From Achromobacter spanius (lineage in GTDB: Bacteria; Pseudomonadota; Gammaproteobacteria; Burkholderiales; Burkholderiaceae_B), in assembly GCF_029637605.1 (NCBI RefSeq), contig NZ_CP121261.1:2046001-2110000 (forward strand): a stretch of 64,000 bases of DNA, given 5' to 3'. A program made the position numbers and the translations under genes. Under the pieces are notes generated by a model. That model was given only the letters and a program-made list of their open reading frames with translations, made no database searches and was not told the origin of the DNA. Positions 52,514 through 61,577 of the stretch are shown one piece after another (within the stretch, counting starts at the first letter, position 1; each line of letters opens with the position of its first letter).

Positions 52514-53365
52514 TCAGTCAGGCACCGGAAAGATCGCGTTGATCTGGCCCGTGCCGGAACTGGTGAAGTAGTCGGTCACCACCTCCACCGGCTTGTCGTA
52601 GCCGTCCCACCCCAGCAGGCCCAGCAGCATGGCCGTGTCGTGCATGCCGCCCTCGCCCACGCAAAGCTCGGCGTAGTCGGGCAGCATGGCGCAGAAGGTT
52701 TTCCAGTCGCCCTGGCGCCAGAGGTCCACCACGCGCAAATCCACCTGCCGGAAGAACTCGCGGCTGATCTGATGCATGGCGGATTCAGGGCTGTTGTTGT
52801 CGTTGAAGCGATGCGACAAGGACCCGCTGGCCAGCACCGCCACGCGGCCGTCGCCAGCGTCGATGGCCTGGCGCAAGGCCGCGCCGAAGCGCCTGCTGTC
52901 ATCCAGTGCGTGCCAGGCGCACCACGCGGCCACCGACACCACCTTGAAGCGGCCGTCGCCGTTCATGTAGCGCATGGGCACCAGTGTGCCGTATTCAAGT
53001 TCCAGGCTGTCGATTTCATGGCTGCGCGTGCCCACGCCCGCCGCATTGGCGTATTCGGCGATGCGGCGGCCCAGGTCGGGATTGCCGCCGTAGGCGTAGT
53101 CCATGTCCTTGATGAAATGCGGCAGTTCGTTGCTGGTGTAGCGTCCCTTGAAGGCGTGGTTGGCGTTCACGTGATAGCCACCGTTCACCAGCCAATGCAC
53201 GTCCAGCACCACAATCGTGTCCACGTCCAGGTCCCGGCAACGCTGGCCGATCACGCGGTGGCCCTCGATGGCGGCCTCGCGGCAGCCATGGTGCCTGCCC
53301 GGAAGCTCCGACAGGTACATCGACGGCACGTGCGTCACCTTGGCCGCCAGTGCAAGCTTACCCAT
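52514..53365 (-). CDS. hpaD: 3,4-dihydroxyphenylacetate 2,3-dioxygenase HpaD
   Basis: A 283-residue class III (LigB-type) extradiol dioxygenase that opens the homoprotocatechuate ring between C2 and C3 using Fe(II). The sequence follows E. coli HpaD almost along its length: LALAAKVTHVPSMYLSELPGRHHGCR, DTIVVLDVHWLVN, YTSNELPHFIKDMDY, LEYGTLVPMRYMN, VLASGSLSHRF and GMHDTAMLLGLLGWD. The metal and active-site His residues of these motifs are present. AAGGAG lies at the right distance from the ATG at 53365. It follows hpaE by 22 bases. Confidence 0.96.
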   Translation of the reverse strand: MGKLALAAKVTHVPSMYLSELPGRHHGCREAAIEGHRVIGQRCRDLDVDTIVVLDVHWLVNGGYHVNANHAFKGRYTSNELPHFIKDMDYAYGGNPDLGRRIAEYANAAGVGTRSHEIDSLELEYGTLVPMRYMNGDGRFKVVSVAAWCAWHALDDSRRFGAALRQAIDAGDGRVAVLASGSLSHRFNDNNSPESAMHQISREFFRQVDLRVVDLWRQGDWKTFCAMLPDYAELCVGEGGMHDTAMLLGLLGWDGYDKPVEVVTDYFTSSGTGQINAIFPVPD

Positions 53366-53387
53366 GATGCTTGTCTCCTTTACGCAT

Positions 53388-54854
53388 TCACACACCCCAC
53401 TTGGGGATGTGGTGGCTGCCCATCGACACACACACGTTTTTGATTTCGGCGAATACCTCGTAGCTGTATTCCCCGCCCTCGCGTCCCGTGCCCGATTCCT
53501 TGGTGCCGCCGAACGGCTGGCGCAGGTCGCGCACGTTCTGGCTGTTGATGAACACCATGCCTGCCTCAATGCCGCGCGCCAGGCGGTGCGCCCGGCCGAT
53601 GTCGCTGGTCCAGATATAGGACGCCAGCCCGTACTTGACGTCGTTGGCCAGCGCCAGGCCTTCGGCTTCGTCCTTGAACGGGATCAGGCAGGCCACCGGC
53701 CCGAAGATTTCTTCCTGCGCGCAACGCATGCGGTTGTCCACGTTGGCCAGCACCGTGGGCCGCACGAAATTGCCGCCCGCCAGGTGGGCCGGCAAGCCCG
53801 CCGGCTTGCCCGCGCCGCCCGCAAGGATACGCGCCCCTTCCTGTTCGGCAAGCTGGATGTAGCCGGTGACCTTTTCCCAATGCTGGCGCGTGATCATCGC
53901 GCCCACGTGCGTGGCCTCGTCGGTGGGGTCGCCCACCACCAGACGTTGCGCGCGTTTGGCGAATTTGCGCACGAAATCATCGTAGATGCTTTGCTGGACA
54001 AAAATGCGCGAACCCGCCGTGCAGCGCTCGCCGTTCAGCGAAAAAATCGTGAACAAGGCGGCGTCCAGCGCGCGTTCGACATCGGCGTCGTCAAAAATCA
54101 GCACGGGCGATTTGCCGCCCAGTTCCATCGAATATTTCTTGATGCCGCCCGCGCTGGCCAGAATCTTCTTGCCGGTCACCGTGCCGCCCGTGAACGAGAT
54201 GGCGCGCACGCCCGGGTGACGCACCAGCGCATCGCCCGCCAGCGCGCCGTAGCCCTGCACTACGTTCAGGACACCCGCGGGGATGCCGGCTTCAAGAGCC
54301 AGGCGGCCCAACTGGTCGGCCGTCAGCGGTGACAGTTCCGACATCTTCAACACGGCCGTGTTACCCAAGGCCAGGCACGGCGCCGTTTTCCAGGTAGCCG
54401 TCATGAACGGCACGTTCCAGGGCGACACCAAGGCGCATACGCCCACCGGCTGGTACAGCGTGTAGTTCAGCATCTGATCGTCCACGGGATAGGTGTGGCC
54501 GTTCATGCGGGTGCAGACTTCGGCAAAGAAATTGAAGTTCTCGGACGCGCGCGGAATCAGTTGCTTGCGGGTTTGTGAAATGGGCAGGCCCGTGTCCCGC
54601 GTTTCAAGTTCGGCCAATTGGGGGACGTTGGCGTCGATCAGTTCGCCCAGGCGGCGCATGAGGCGGGCGCGCTCCTTGGCGGGCGTGTTGGCCCATTTGG
54701 GAAAAGCCTCGGCGGCGGCGGACACGGCGGCGTCGATCTCTGCCTGCCCGCCCGCGGCGACCTCGTCGATGGCTTCACCCGTGGCGGGGTTATAGGTGAC
54801 GAAGCGGTCGGCGCTGTCGACCTGCTTGCCGTTGATCCAATGCTTGATGCTCAC
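53388..54854 (-). CDS. hpaE: 5-carboxymethyl-2-hydroxymuconate semialdehyde dehydrogenase HpaE
   Basis: A 488-residue NAD-dependent aldehyde dehydrogenase that oxidises the HpaD product. It has the family motifs VSPWNVPFMTATWKTAPCLALGNTAVLKMSE, SFTGGTVTGKKI, MELGGKSPVLIFDDAD and the catalytic Cys in FSLNGERCTAGSRI. The length equals that of E. coli HpaE. I chose the GTG at 54854 because GAGGAG precedes it and the protein then begins SIKHWINGKQVDSADRF; the ATG at 54905 would add 17 residues. Confidence 0.95.
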   Translation of the reverse strand: MSIKHWINGKQVDSADRFVTYNPATGEAIDEVAAGGQAEIDAAVSAAAEAFPKWANTPAKERARLMRRLGELIDANVPQLAELETRDTGLPISQTRKQLIPRASENFNFFAEVCTRMNGHTYPVDDQMLNYTLYQPVGVCALVSPWNVPFMTATWKTAPCLALGNTAVLKMSELSPLTADQLGRLALEAGIPAGVLNVVQGYGALAGDALVRHPGVRAISFTGGTVTGKKILASAGGIKKYSMELGGKSPVLIFDDADVERALDAALFTIFSLNGERCTAGSRIFVQQSIYDDFVRKFAKRAQRLVVGDPTDEATHVGAMITRQHWEKVTGYIQLAEQEGARILAGGAGKPAGLPAHLAGGNFVRPTVLANVDNRMRCAQEEIFGPVACLIPFKDEAEGLALANDVKYGLASYIWTSDIGRAHRLARGIEAGMVFINSQNVRDLRQPFGGTKESGTGREGGEYSYEVFAEIKNVCVSMGSHHIPKWGV

Positions 54855-54908
54855 GTGCGGCTCCTCGTTTTGATCGTGGTCCACGGCGTTGTTGGTCACC
54901 GCCATTTT

Positions 54909-54924
54909 TAATTAACACGTTAAC
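54909..54924. promoter_or_regulatory. Candidate HpaR operator 1
   Basis: TAATTAACACGTTAAC is a near-palindrome (TTAAC...GTTAA arms) placed about 55 bases upstream of the hpaE GTG. A copy with two changes lies 108 bp away at 55017. Position and sequence fit a MarR-type dimer site. Confidence 0.6.
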
Positions 54925-55016
54925 TTTATGCCGGCAAGATGATGCTGTCAACGACGCTGTGTTTGCCCCACGCAGCCCTACGCATTCGTTGCCGCCAATC
55001 CTCTTTCCCGTTATTC

Positions 55017-55032
55017 TAATTAACATGCTAAC
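55017..55032. promoter_or_regulatory. Candidate HpaR operator 2
   Basis: TAATTAACATGCTAAC shares 14 of 16 bases with operator 1 and ends 19 bases before the hpaF-hpaG1 start, where bound repressor would block that transcript. Confidence 0.6.
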
Positions 55033-55051
55033 AATTTTGGCGGATGACTCC

Positions 55052-56104
55052 ATGCCCCACATCTGGATTGAGTATTCGGGCAATCTGGCCCTGGATTCGC
55101 ACGCGCTGATGCGCACGGTGCAGGACGCCGCCGTTGGCGACGGCAGCCTGTTTCCCCTGGCCGGCGCGCGCACCCGTGCCGTGCGGGTGGACGATTGCCT
55201 GATCGTCGACGGCCACCCCGACAACGCCTTCGTCCACGTCGTGCTGCGCATCGGCCACGGACGCAGTGGCGCGCAAAAATCGGCTTTGGGCGACCGGGTG
55301 TTCCAGGCGCTGAGCGCCGCGCTGGCGCCGCACATGGCCATGCGGCCGCTGGGCATTTCGATGCAGATCGAAGAAGCGGACCCGGTGCTGAACTACAAGC
55401 AGAACAATTACCGCGACTACCTGGCCGCGCGTGCCGCGCAGGCCAACGCCGCCCTGGCCGGACCACCCCGCACCGTGGTCGGCGCCGCGCTCAATACGCA
55501 CCAGTCGCTGGACGCACTGGGCGACAGCGTCAACGCGCCGCCCTACAAGGCGGCGCCCCGCGCGCCCGTGCTCTACATCAAACCGGCCAACACCTATGCG
55601 CGCGACGGCGACACCATCACCCTGCCCGCCGACGTGGATGAAGTGGAGGTCGGCGCGTGCCTGGGCGTGGTGTTCTCGCGCCGCGCCACACGCGTGAGCG
55701 AAGCGCGCGCGCTGGATCATGTGGCGGGCTACCGCGTCGTGGCGGACTTGTCGGTGCCGCACGCCAGCTACTTCCGCCCCGCGCTCAAACAGAAATGCCG
55801 CGACGGCTTTTGCCCCATGGGCGACACGCTGACGCCCGCCTCGGCCGTGGCGGATCCCAATGCGCTGGATATCGAAGTGCGCGTGGACGGCGTGGTGGTG
55901 CAACGCGCCAGCACGGCCGATCTGGTGCGCCCCGTGGCGCGGCTGATTGCCGACGTGACCCAGTTCATGAGCTTCGAGGCCGGCGACATGCTGCTGGTGG
56001 GCGCGCCCCACGACGCACCGCGTGTGCGCGCCGGGCAACGCTACGACATCCGCATCGTGCAGGTGGGCATGCTGGGCAACACGCTGGCCGCGGCCGCAAC
56101 CTGA
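55052..56104 (+). CDS. Fusion of HpaF isomerase and HpaG1 decarboxylase/isomerase subunit
   Basis: A 350-residue protein joining two hpa pathway enzymes. Residues 1-125 are HpaF, 5-carboxymethyl-2-hydroxymuconate delta-isomerase: MPHIWIEYSGN start, FPLAGARTRAVRVDD, HVVLRIGHGRS and ADPVLNYKQNNY, all matching E. coli HpaF. Residues about 141-350 are a FAH-type domain matching the N-terminal half (HpaG1) of E. coli HpaG, including KCRDGFCPMGDTLT. An Ala-rich linker joins them. Pro2, the catalytic base of the tautomerase-like HpaF, remains at the N-terminus. The FAH half lacks the usual EXE metal pair (VEVGACLGVV), which the separate HpaG2 keeps. The ATG at 55052 is followed by MPHIW; upstream starts would bury the proline. 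Confidence 0.92.
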   Translation: MPHIWIEYSGNLALDSHALMRTVQDAAVGDGSLFPLAGARTRAVRVDDCLIVDGHPDNAFVHVVLRIGHGRSGAQKSALGDRVFQALSAALAPHMAMRPLGISMQIEEADPVLNYKQNNYRDYLAARAAQANAALAGPPRTVVGAALNTHQSLDALGDSVNAPPYKAAPRAPVLYIKPANTYARDGDTITLPADVDEVEVGACLGVVFSRRATRVSEARALDHVAGYRVVADLSVPHASYFRPALKQKCRDGFCPMGDTLTPASAVADPNALDIEVRVDGVVVQRASTADLVRPVARLIADVTQFMSFEAGDMLLVGAPHDAPRVRAGQRYDIRIVQVGMLGNTLAAAAT

Positions 56105-56114
56105 TGAATCTGCC

Positions 56115-56885
56115 ATGAAACACGCCACCATGAAACACGCACGCATCGCCTACGAAGGCGCCATCCACCGCGTCACCGAGGCGGACATCGCCCCCGGCCA
56201 CGTCCTGCTGCCGGATGGGCGCGTCCTGGCCGAAGACGCCGTCACCTGGCTGCCACCCATCGAGCCCCGCACGACGTTCACGCTGGCCATCAACTACGCG
56301 GACCACGCCAAGGAACTGGCGTTCAAGGCGCCCGACGAACCGCTGGGTTTTTTGAAAGCCGCCAACACCTTCGTCGGCCATCGCGCGCGCACGCTGCGCC
56401 CGGCCGACGTCGCGTTCATGCACTACGAATGCGAATTGGCGGTGGTCATCGGCAAGACGGCGCAGCGCGTCACGCGCGCGCACGCCTATGACTATGTGGC
56501 GGGCTACACCGTCGCCAACGACTACGCGCTGCGCGACTACCTGGAAAACTGGTATCGGCCAAACCTGCGCGTGAAAAGCCGCGACACCTGCACGCCGCTG
56601 GGGCCTTGGCTGGTGGATCGCGACGACGTGCCCGAACCCATGAACCTGAACCTGCGCACCACCGTCAACGGCGTTGAAACGCAGCGCGGCAACACGCGCG
56701 ACATGGTGTTCGACGTGCCCGCGCTAATCGAATATTTCAGCAGCTTCATGACCTTGTCGCCCGGTGACCTGATCCTGACCGGCACGCCGGACGGCATCGT
56801 CAACGTGATGCCCGGCGACGAGGTCGTGACTGAAATCGAAGGAATCGGAAGACTGGTCAATACCTTGGCTGCCTTCCCGTCGTAA
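56115..56885 (+). CDS. hpaG2: HpaG2, 2-hydroxyhepta-2,4-diene-1,7-dioate isomerase / OPET decarboxylase subunit
   Basis: A 256-residue FAH-fold enzyme corresponding to the C-terminal half of E. coli HpaG. It reads [51 protein letters not shown] (with the EXE metal ligands), [37 protein letters not shown] and the [11 protein letters not shown] motif. It decarboxylates 5-oxopent-3-ene-1,2,5-tricarboxylate and isomerises the product. The start region repeats ATGAAACACGC at 56115 and 56130, so the first or second ATG may be used. It follows the fusion gene by 10 bases. Confidence 0.94.
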   Translation: MKHATMKHARIAYEGAIHRVTEADIAPGHVLLPDGRVLAEDAVTWLPPIEPRTTFTLAINYADHAKELAFKAPDEPLGFLKAANTFVGHRARTLRPADVAFMHYECELAVVIGKTAQRVTRAHAYDYVAGYTVANDYALRDYLENWYRPNLRVKSRDTCTPLGPWLVDRDDVPEPMNLNLRTTVNGVETQRGNTRDMVFDVPALIEYFSSFMTLSPGDLILTGTPDGIVNVMPGDEVVTEIEGIGRLVNTLAAFPS

Positions 56886-56905
56886 CACCCACTTCCGGAC
56901 TCTCC

Positions 56906-57709
56906 ATGCTAGACACCCAAACCGTACGCACCATTGCCGCGCGTCTGCACGAGGCCGAGCGCACGCGCTCGCAAATCCGCCAGATATCGCTGGACCATCC
57001 CGACATCGACATTGCCGACGCCTACGCCATCCAGCGCGCCTGGATGGACATCAAACTCGCCGCGGGCCGCGTAAAGCGCGGCCACAAGATCGGCCTGACC
57101 TCACGCGCCATGCAGCAGTCATCGCAAATCGACGAACCCGATTTCGGCATGCTGCTGGACGACATGTTCTTTGAAGACGGCGGCGCCATTCCGGCCGGCC
57201 GCTTCATCCTGCCGCGCCTGGAAGTAGAGCTGGCCTTCGTGCTGGCCAAGCGGCTGCAAGGCCCGAACGTGACGCTGTTCCAGGTGTATGACGCCGTTGA
57301 ATACGTGATCCCCGCGCTGGAGATCATCGATGCGCGCTCGCACGGCATCGACCCCGACACCCAGCGGCCGCGCAAGGTGTTCGACACCATTGCCGACAAC
57401 GCCGCGAACGCCGGCGTGGTGCTGGGCGGACGGCCGGTGAAGATGGGCGATATCGACCTGCGCTGGGCCGGCGCGATCCTGTCGCGCAATGCCGTCATCG
57501 AAGAAACCGGCGTGGCCGCGGGCGTCTTGAATCACCCGGCCAATGGCGTAGTATGGCTGGCTAACAAGCTGGCCGCCCACGACGTGGCGCTTGAGGCGGG
57601 CGAGATCATTCTGTCGGGCTCGTTCACTCGCCCCGTGGCCGCCCGGCCGGGCGACACCTTCCACGTCGATTACGGCGTGCTGGGTTCCGTCAACTGTCAT
57701 TTCAACTAA
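56906..57709 (+). CDS. hpaH: 2-oxo-hepta-3-ene-1,7-dioate hydratase HpaH
   Basis: A 267-residue FAH/MhpD-family hydratase that adds water to 2-oxo-hept-3-ene-1,7-dioate. Typical stretches are [64 protein letters not shown], and [12 protein letters not shown]. The metal ligands fall in the EVELAF and IIDAR motifs. It fits between HpaG2 and HpaI in gene order and chemistry. It starts 20 bases after the hpaG2 stop, with a poor Shine-Dalgarno. Confidence 0.95.
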   Translation: MLDTQTVRTIAARLHEAERTRSQIRQISLDHPDIDIADAYAIQRAWMDIKLAAGRVKRGHKIGLTSRAMQQSSQIDEPDFGMLLDDMFFEDGGAIPAGRFILPRLEVELAFVLAKRLQGPNVTLFQVYDAVEYVIPALEIIDARSHGIDPDTQRPRKVFDTIADNAANAGVVLGGRPVKMGDIDLRWAGAILSRNAVIEETGVAAGVLNHPANGVVWLANKLAAHDVALEAGEIILSGSFTRPVAARPGDTFHVDYGVLGSVNCHFN

Positions 57710-57724
57710 CACGGCACGCCGTCC

Positions 57725-58525
57725 ATGGACATCCTGACCAATACCTTCAAGCAAGCCCTGCGCAACCGCGAGCCCCAGATCGGCCTGTGGGCCGGACTGG
57801 CCAGCGCCTATACCTCTGAAATCATTGCGGGCGCCGGCTTCGACTGGCTGCTGATCGACGGCGAGCATGCGCCGAACACCTTGCAGACCACACTGTCGCA
57901 ACTGCAATCGGTGGCGGCGTACCCGGTGGCGCCCGTGGTGCGGCCGGCCTGGAATGACCCGGTGCAGATCAAGCAGATTCTTGACACCGGCGCGCAGACC
58001 TTGCTGGTGCCCATGATCCAGTCGGCCGAGGAAGCCACCGCCGCCGTGGCCGCGGTGCGCTATCCGCCCGCCGGCATCCGGGGCGTGGGCAGCGCGTTGG
58101 CGCGGTCGTCGCGCTGGAACCGCATCCCCAACTACCTGGAACGCGCGAACGACCAGATGTGCGTGCTGGTGCAGATTGAAACCCCGGCCGGCATCGACGC
58201 ACTGGACGACATCCTGGCCGTGGACGGCGTGGACGGCGCCTTCATCGGGCCGGCCGATTTGTCGGCGGGCATGGGGTATCTGGCGCAACCGGACCACCCC
58301 GAAGTGCTGGCCACCATCGACCAGGCCATCGCGCGCATCGTGCGCTCCGGCAAGGCGGCCGGCATCTTGCATAGCGGCGTGGCGCAGGCCAAGCACTACC
58401 TGTCGCTGGGCGCAACGTTCGTGGCGGTCGGCGTGGACGCCGTGCTGCTGGCGCGCGCGGCGGAAAGGCTGGCGGGGGAATTCAAGGATGTGAAGCGCGT
58501 GGCGGCGGGCTTGGGACCTTACTGA
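57725..58525 (+). CDS. hpaI: 4-hydroxy-2-oxo-heptane-1,7-dioate aldolase HpaI
   Basis: A 266-residue class II aldolase that ends the pathway, giving pyruvate and succinate semialdehyde. HpaI-type features are [85 protein letters not shown] and [18 protein letters not shown]. The Arg and metal-binding Glu/Asp of these motifs are kept. It starts 15 bases after hpaH. A paralogue with GarL identity is at 40083. Confidence 0.95.
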   Translation: MDILTNTFKQALRNREPQIGLWAGLASAYTSEIIAGAGFDWLLIDGEHAPNTLQTTLSQLQSVAAYPVAPVVRPAWNDPVQIKQILDTGAQTLLVPMIQSAEEATAAVAAVRYPPAGIRGVGSALARSSRWNRIPNYLERANDQMCVLVQIETPAGIDALDDILAVDGVDGAFIGPADLSAGMGYLAQPDHPEVLATIDQAIARIVRSGKAAGILHSGVAQAKHYLSLGATFVAVGVDAVLLARAAERLAGEFKDVKRVAAGLGPY

Positions 58526-58529
58526 AAAA

Positions 58530-58567
58530 AAAATGGCGCACCGTCAAAACGTGCGCCATTTTGTTTT
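58530..58567 (+). terminator. Terminator of the hpaF-hpaI transcript
   Basis: AAAATGGCGCAC (58530-58541) and GTGCGCCATTTT (58551-58562) form a perfect 12-bp stem, followed by GTTTT. It also lies at the end of the converging minus-strand SDR gene. Confidence 0.9.
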
Positions 58568-58580
58568 CACTTCAGTGCTA

Positions 58581-59300
58581 TCAGGAGCGTCCGGCCAGGC
58601 TGCCGCCGCCGTCCACGCCCAGCACCTGCCCGGTAATGAATCCGGCATCGTCCGACAACAGGAAGGCAATGGCAGCCGCCACTTCGGCCGGTGTGCCCAG
58701 GCGCTTCATGGGCACCGAGGCCAGCGCGCGCTTTTCACCTTCGCTGCCGGCGGGGCGGGTGGCGCGGAACATTTCCGTTTCGATCGGGCCGGGTGCCACC
58801 GCGTTGGCGGTGACGCCGTATTCCGCCAGCTCTAGCGCCCAGGTGCGGGTGCAGCCCACCAGCGCATTCTTGGCGGCCGAATAGGCCGTGCGGTCCAGGC
58901 CGCCGTAGATGGCGCGGCTGACCACGTTCACGATGCGGCCGGCGCGGCGTACCTTCATCGATTCGATAAAGGCCTGCGTGACCTGCACCGCCACGCGCAC
59001 GTTCAGGTCCAGCACGTTGTACAGCGTGGCCAGGTCGATTTCGCCCAACGGCTGGGGCGACGCGATGCCCACATTGTTGACGACCGCGTCCACGGGAAAC
59101 TTGTCGCGGATTTCTCGCAAGACCTCTTCAGTGCGACCGGCATCCGCCAGATCACAGGGGTAGAGGTAGCCGGGAAAATCGACGTCGTTGGTGTTGCGCG
59201 CAATGCCAACCACATGACAGCCCATGTCGGACAGTCGCTGCGTGAGCGCCCAGCCTATGCCCTTGGTGGCGCCCGTTATGAGCACGCATTTGTCCTTCAT
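58581..59300 (-). CDS. Short-chain dehydrogenase/reductase of unknown substrate
   Basis: A 239-residue classical SDR with cofactor motif TGATKGIGWA near residue 9, NNVGIA near 83, catalytic Ser in NVVSRAIYGG and the YSAAK pair near residue 148. It ends GQVLGVDGGGSLAG, as SDRs do. It converges on hpaI across the terminator and lies alone; a role in the hpa pathway is not supported. Substrate unknown. Confidence 0.9.
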   Translation of the reverse strand: MKDKCVLITGATKGIGWALTQRLSDMGCHVVGIARNTNDVDFPGYLYPCDLADAGRTEEVLREIRDKFPVDAVVNNVGIASPQPLGEIDLATLYNVLDLNVRVAVQVTQAFIESMKVRRAGRIVNVVSRAIYGGLDRTAYSAAKNALVGCTRTWALELAEYGVTANAVAPGPIETEMFRATRPAGSEGEKRALASVPMKRLGTPAEVAAAIAFLLSDDAGFITGQVLGVDGGGSLAGRS

Positions 59301-59474
59301 GGATTGAAACCTCGTAGTCAGATTGCTCGGTCAAAAACGGGCGCGTGGGCGCCCGGTGTTCCAAGTAGACACCATCCTGAGATGGCTGTCTTGTAAATTG
59401 CGTAGCAATTCTTGCGCACCGGACACCCGCCGAAAAAGAGCGGTAGGCGACGCGTGCAATGCCAAAAGCGCCCG

Positions 59475-60602
59475 TCAGGCGTCGCGGCTGACCGGCACGC
59501 GCGGCGCCAGCGCACACAGCAATTCGTAGCCGATGGTGCCCGCGGCCTGGGCCACTTCGTCCACCGAGGGGCCATCTTCGCCCCACAGCACCACGGGCGC
59601 GCCGACACCGGCGGCGGGAATCGGGTCCAGGTCGACGATCAGCATGTCCATCGACACGCGGCCAACCAGTTGGGTGCGGATGCCGGCCACGACGACGGGC
59701 GTGCCGGTGGTGGCGTGGCGCGGATAGCCGTCGGCGTAGCCGCAGGCCACGACGCCCACGCGCATGGCGCGTTCGGCGCGGAAGATGGCGCCATAGCCCA
59801 CCGAATCGCCCGCCTTGAGTTCCTGCACGGCGATGATCTCGGAACTGAGCGTCATGGCCGGGCGCAGGCCAAAGGACGTGGCCTCGGCGTCGGCGAAGGG
59901 CGAGGCGCCGTACAGGCAGATACCCGGGCGCACCCAATGCGTCTGCGTGGGCGAGCCCACCGCGATGTCGGCAAACCGCAGCGTGGCGGCCGAGTTGCAA
60001 ACGCTGATGGCGCCCGGCATCTTATGCGTCACCGAATTAAACAGCGCCAATTGCTCGGTCACCCCCTGGGGGCCGTCCGCGCAGGCGAAATGCGTCATCT
60101 TGCCCACCGACCCCAGCGTGCCTTGCTGCTGCAACAACATGGCGCGTTCGAACGCGGCGGGATAAGACGCCGGGCTGAAGCCCAGCCGGTTCATGCCGCT
60201 GTTGAGCTTGACCATGACGTCCACGCGCCGGGTGAAGCGGGCGCGCGCCAGCATGTCGAGTTGTTCGCGGTTATGCACCGTGGTGCTCAGGTGGTAGCGG
60301 TCGATCAGATCCAGGTCAGCGGGTTTGAAAAACCCTTCCAGCAGCAGGATCGGGCCGCCCCAGCCCGCTTCGCGGCAGCGCACGGCTTCGTCCAGATCCA
60401 GCATGGCCAGCCCCTGCGCCTTGGAAAACCCCGTCACGGCCTGCTCGATGCCGTGGCCGTAGGCGTTGGCCTTGATGACCGCCCAGATGGAAGGCGGCAG
60501 CCCCGACGCGGCCTGCGCGGTCTGCTCAAGGTGGCGGTGCACGGTGGCAAGATTGTGCGCAAGCGCGGAAACGGAGACGGTGGCGGATATGGGGCGCGGC
60601 AT
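59475..60602 (-). CDS. alr: Alanine racemase
   Basis: A 375-residue PLP enzyme that makes D-alanine for peptidoglycan. The PLP lysine is Lys44 in AVIKANAYGHG, and the catalytic tyrosine is in DSVGYGAIFRAE. Other marks are HFACAD, NSAA and VSMDMLIVDL. It is divergent from hpnC. Whether it is the biosynthetic or catabolic racemase (dadX) cannot be told; no dadA is adjacent. Confidence 0.95.
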   Translation of the reverse strand: MPRPISATVSVSALAHNLATVHRHLEQTAQAASGLPPSIWAVIKANAYGHGIEQAVTGFSKAQGLAMLDLDEAVRCREAGWGGPILLLEGFFKPADLDLIDRYHLSTTVHNREQLDMLARARFTRRVDVMVKLNSGMNRLGFSPASYPAAFERAMLLQQQGTLGSVGKMTHFACADGPQGVTEQLALFNSVTHKMPGAISVCNSAATLRFADIAVGSPTQTHWVRPGICLYGASPFADAEATSFGLRPAMTLSSEIIAVQELKAGDSVGYGAIFRAERAMRVGVVACGYADGYPRHATTGTPVVVAGIRTQLVGRVSMDMLIVDLDPIPAAGVGAPVVLWGEDGPSVDEVAQAAGTIGYELLCALAPRVPVSRDA

Positions 60603-60730
60603 GGTGTGAGATCCTGTGGCGCTTAAGTCTAACTGATCGCCGCAGGCATCGGCACGGCAACGCGCCCCGAAAGGCGACTACTCTAAAATGGTGCGAACCC
60701 GCTCCGGGGCCGCCCTCTGCACCACGACCC

Positions 60731-61561
60731 ATGTCCATCGATCACTACGAGAATTTTCCCGTCGCCTCGCTGCTGCTGCCGCGCAGGCTGCGCGGCGCCG
60801 TGACCGATATCTACCGCTTCGCCCGCGCCGCGGACGATATCGCCGACGAAGGCAGCGCCACCGACGAAGAACGCCTGACGCAATTGGCGGCCTATCGCAC
60901 CGAGCTGCATCGCATCGGTGCCGAACCCGGCCACACGCCTGCGCCGGGCCTGCCGCCGCTGGCCGACATCTTCACGCCGCTGGCACGCACCATTGCCCGG
61001 CATCAACTGCCCATCACCCCGTTCTACGACCTGCTGTCCGCTTTCGAGCAGGACATCACCGTCAAGCGCTACGCAGACTACGCCACGCTTGCCGACTACT
61101 GCACCCGTTCGGCCAACCCGGTCGGCCGCCTGATGCTGCACCTGTTCGACGCTTCCAGCCCGCAAGACGTGGCCGAAAGCGACGCCATCTGCACCGGTTT
61201 GCAACTGGTGAATTTCTGGCAGGATGTGCGGGTCGACTGGCACAAGCAGCGCGTCTACCTGCCCCAGGAAGACCTGCGCCGCCACGGCGTCACTGAAGAA
61301 GACCTGGCCGCCTGCCGCCTGACGCCGCAGTGGCGCGAGCTGATGGCCTTCCAGGTGGAACGCACGCGGGCACTGCTACACTTCGGCGCTCCGCTGGCGC
61401 GCCGCCTGCCCGGCCGCATCGGCCTGGAGCTGCGCCTGGTGGTGCAAGGCGGGCTGCGCGTGCTGGAGCGTATCGAGGCAAGCAGCTACGATGTATTCAT
61501 GAACCGCCCCGAATTGGGCGCCAAAGACTGGGCCATCATGCTGTGGCGCTCTATCAAGTAA
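60731..61561 (+). CDS. hpnC: Hydroxysqualene synthase HpnC
   Basis: A 276-residue trans-isoprenyl diphosphate synthase-like protein of the squalene/phytoene synthase family. The two aspartate-rich motifs are present (ARAADDIADEG near residue 33 and QDVRVDWHKQRVYLP near 165). HpnC converts presqualene diphosphate to hydroxysqualene. It is followed by hpnD and hpnE in the standard order of the three-gene squalene route. The hopanoid cyclase gene (shc) and transporter (hpnN) are not in the window. Confidence 0.93.
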   Translation: MSIDHYENFPVASLLLPRRLRGAVTDIYRFARAADDIADEGSATDEERLTQLAAYRTELHRIGAEPGHTPAPGLPPLADIFTPLARTIARHQLPITPFYDLLSAFEQDITVKRYADYATLADYCTRSANPVGRLMLHLFDASSPQDVAESDAICTGLQLVNFWQDVRVDWHKQRVYLPQEDLRRHGVTEEDLAACRLTPQWRELMAFQVERTRALLHFGAPLARRLPGRIGLELRLVVQGGLRVLERIEASSYDVFMNRPELGAKDWAIMLWRSIK

Positions 61562-61577
61562 CAGGCCCTGCCTATCT

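Noticed and set aside
58581..59300. SDR as an additional hpa pathway enzyme
   Set aside because: It converges on hpaI behind a terminator, and the hpa pathway needs no SDR step; the adjacency looks incidental.
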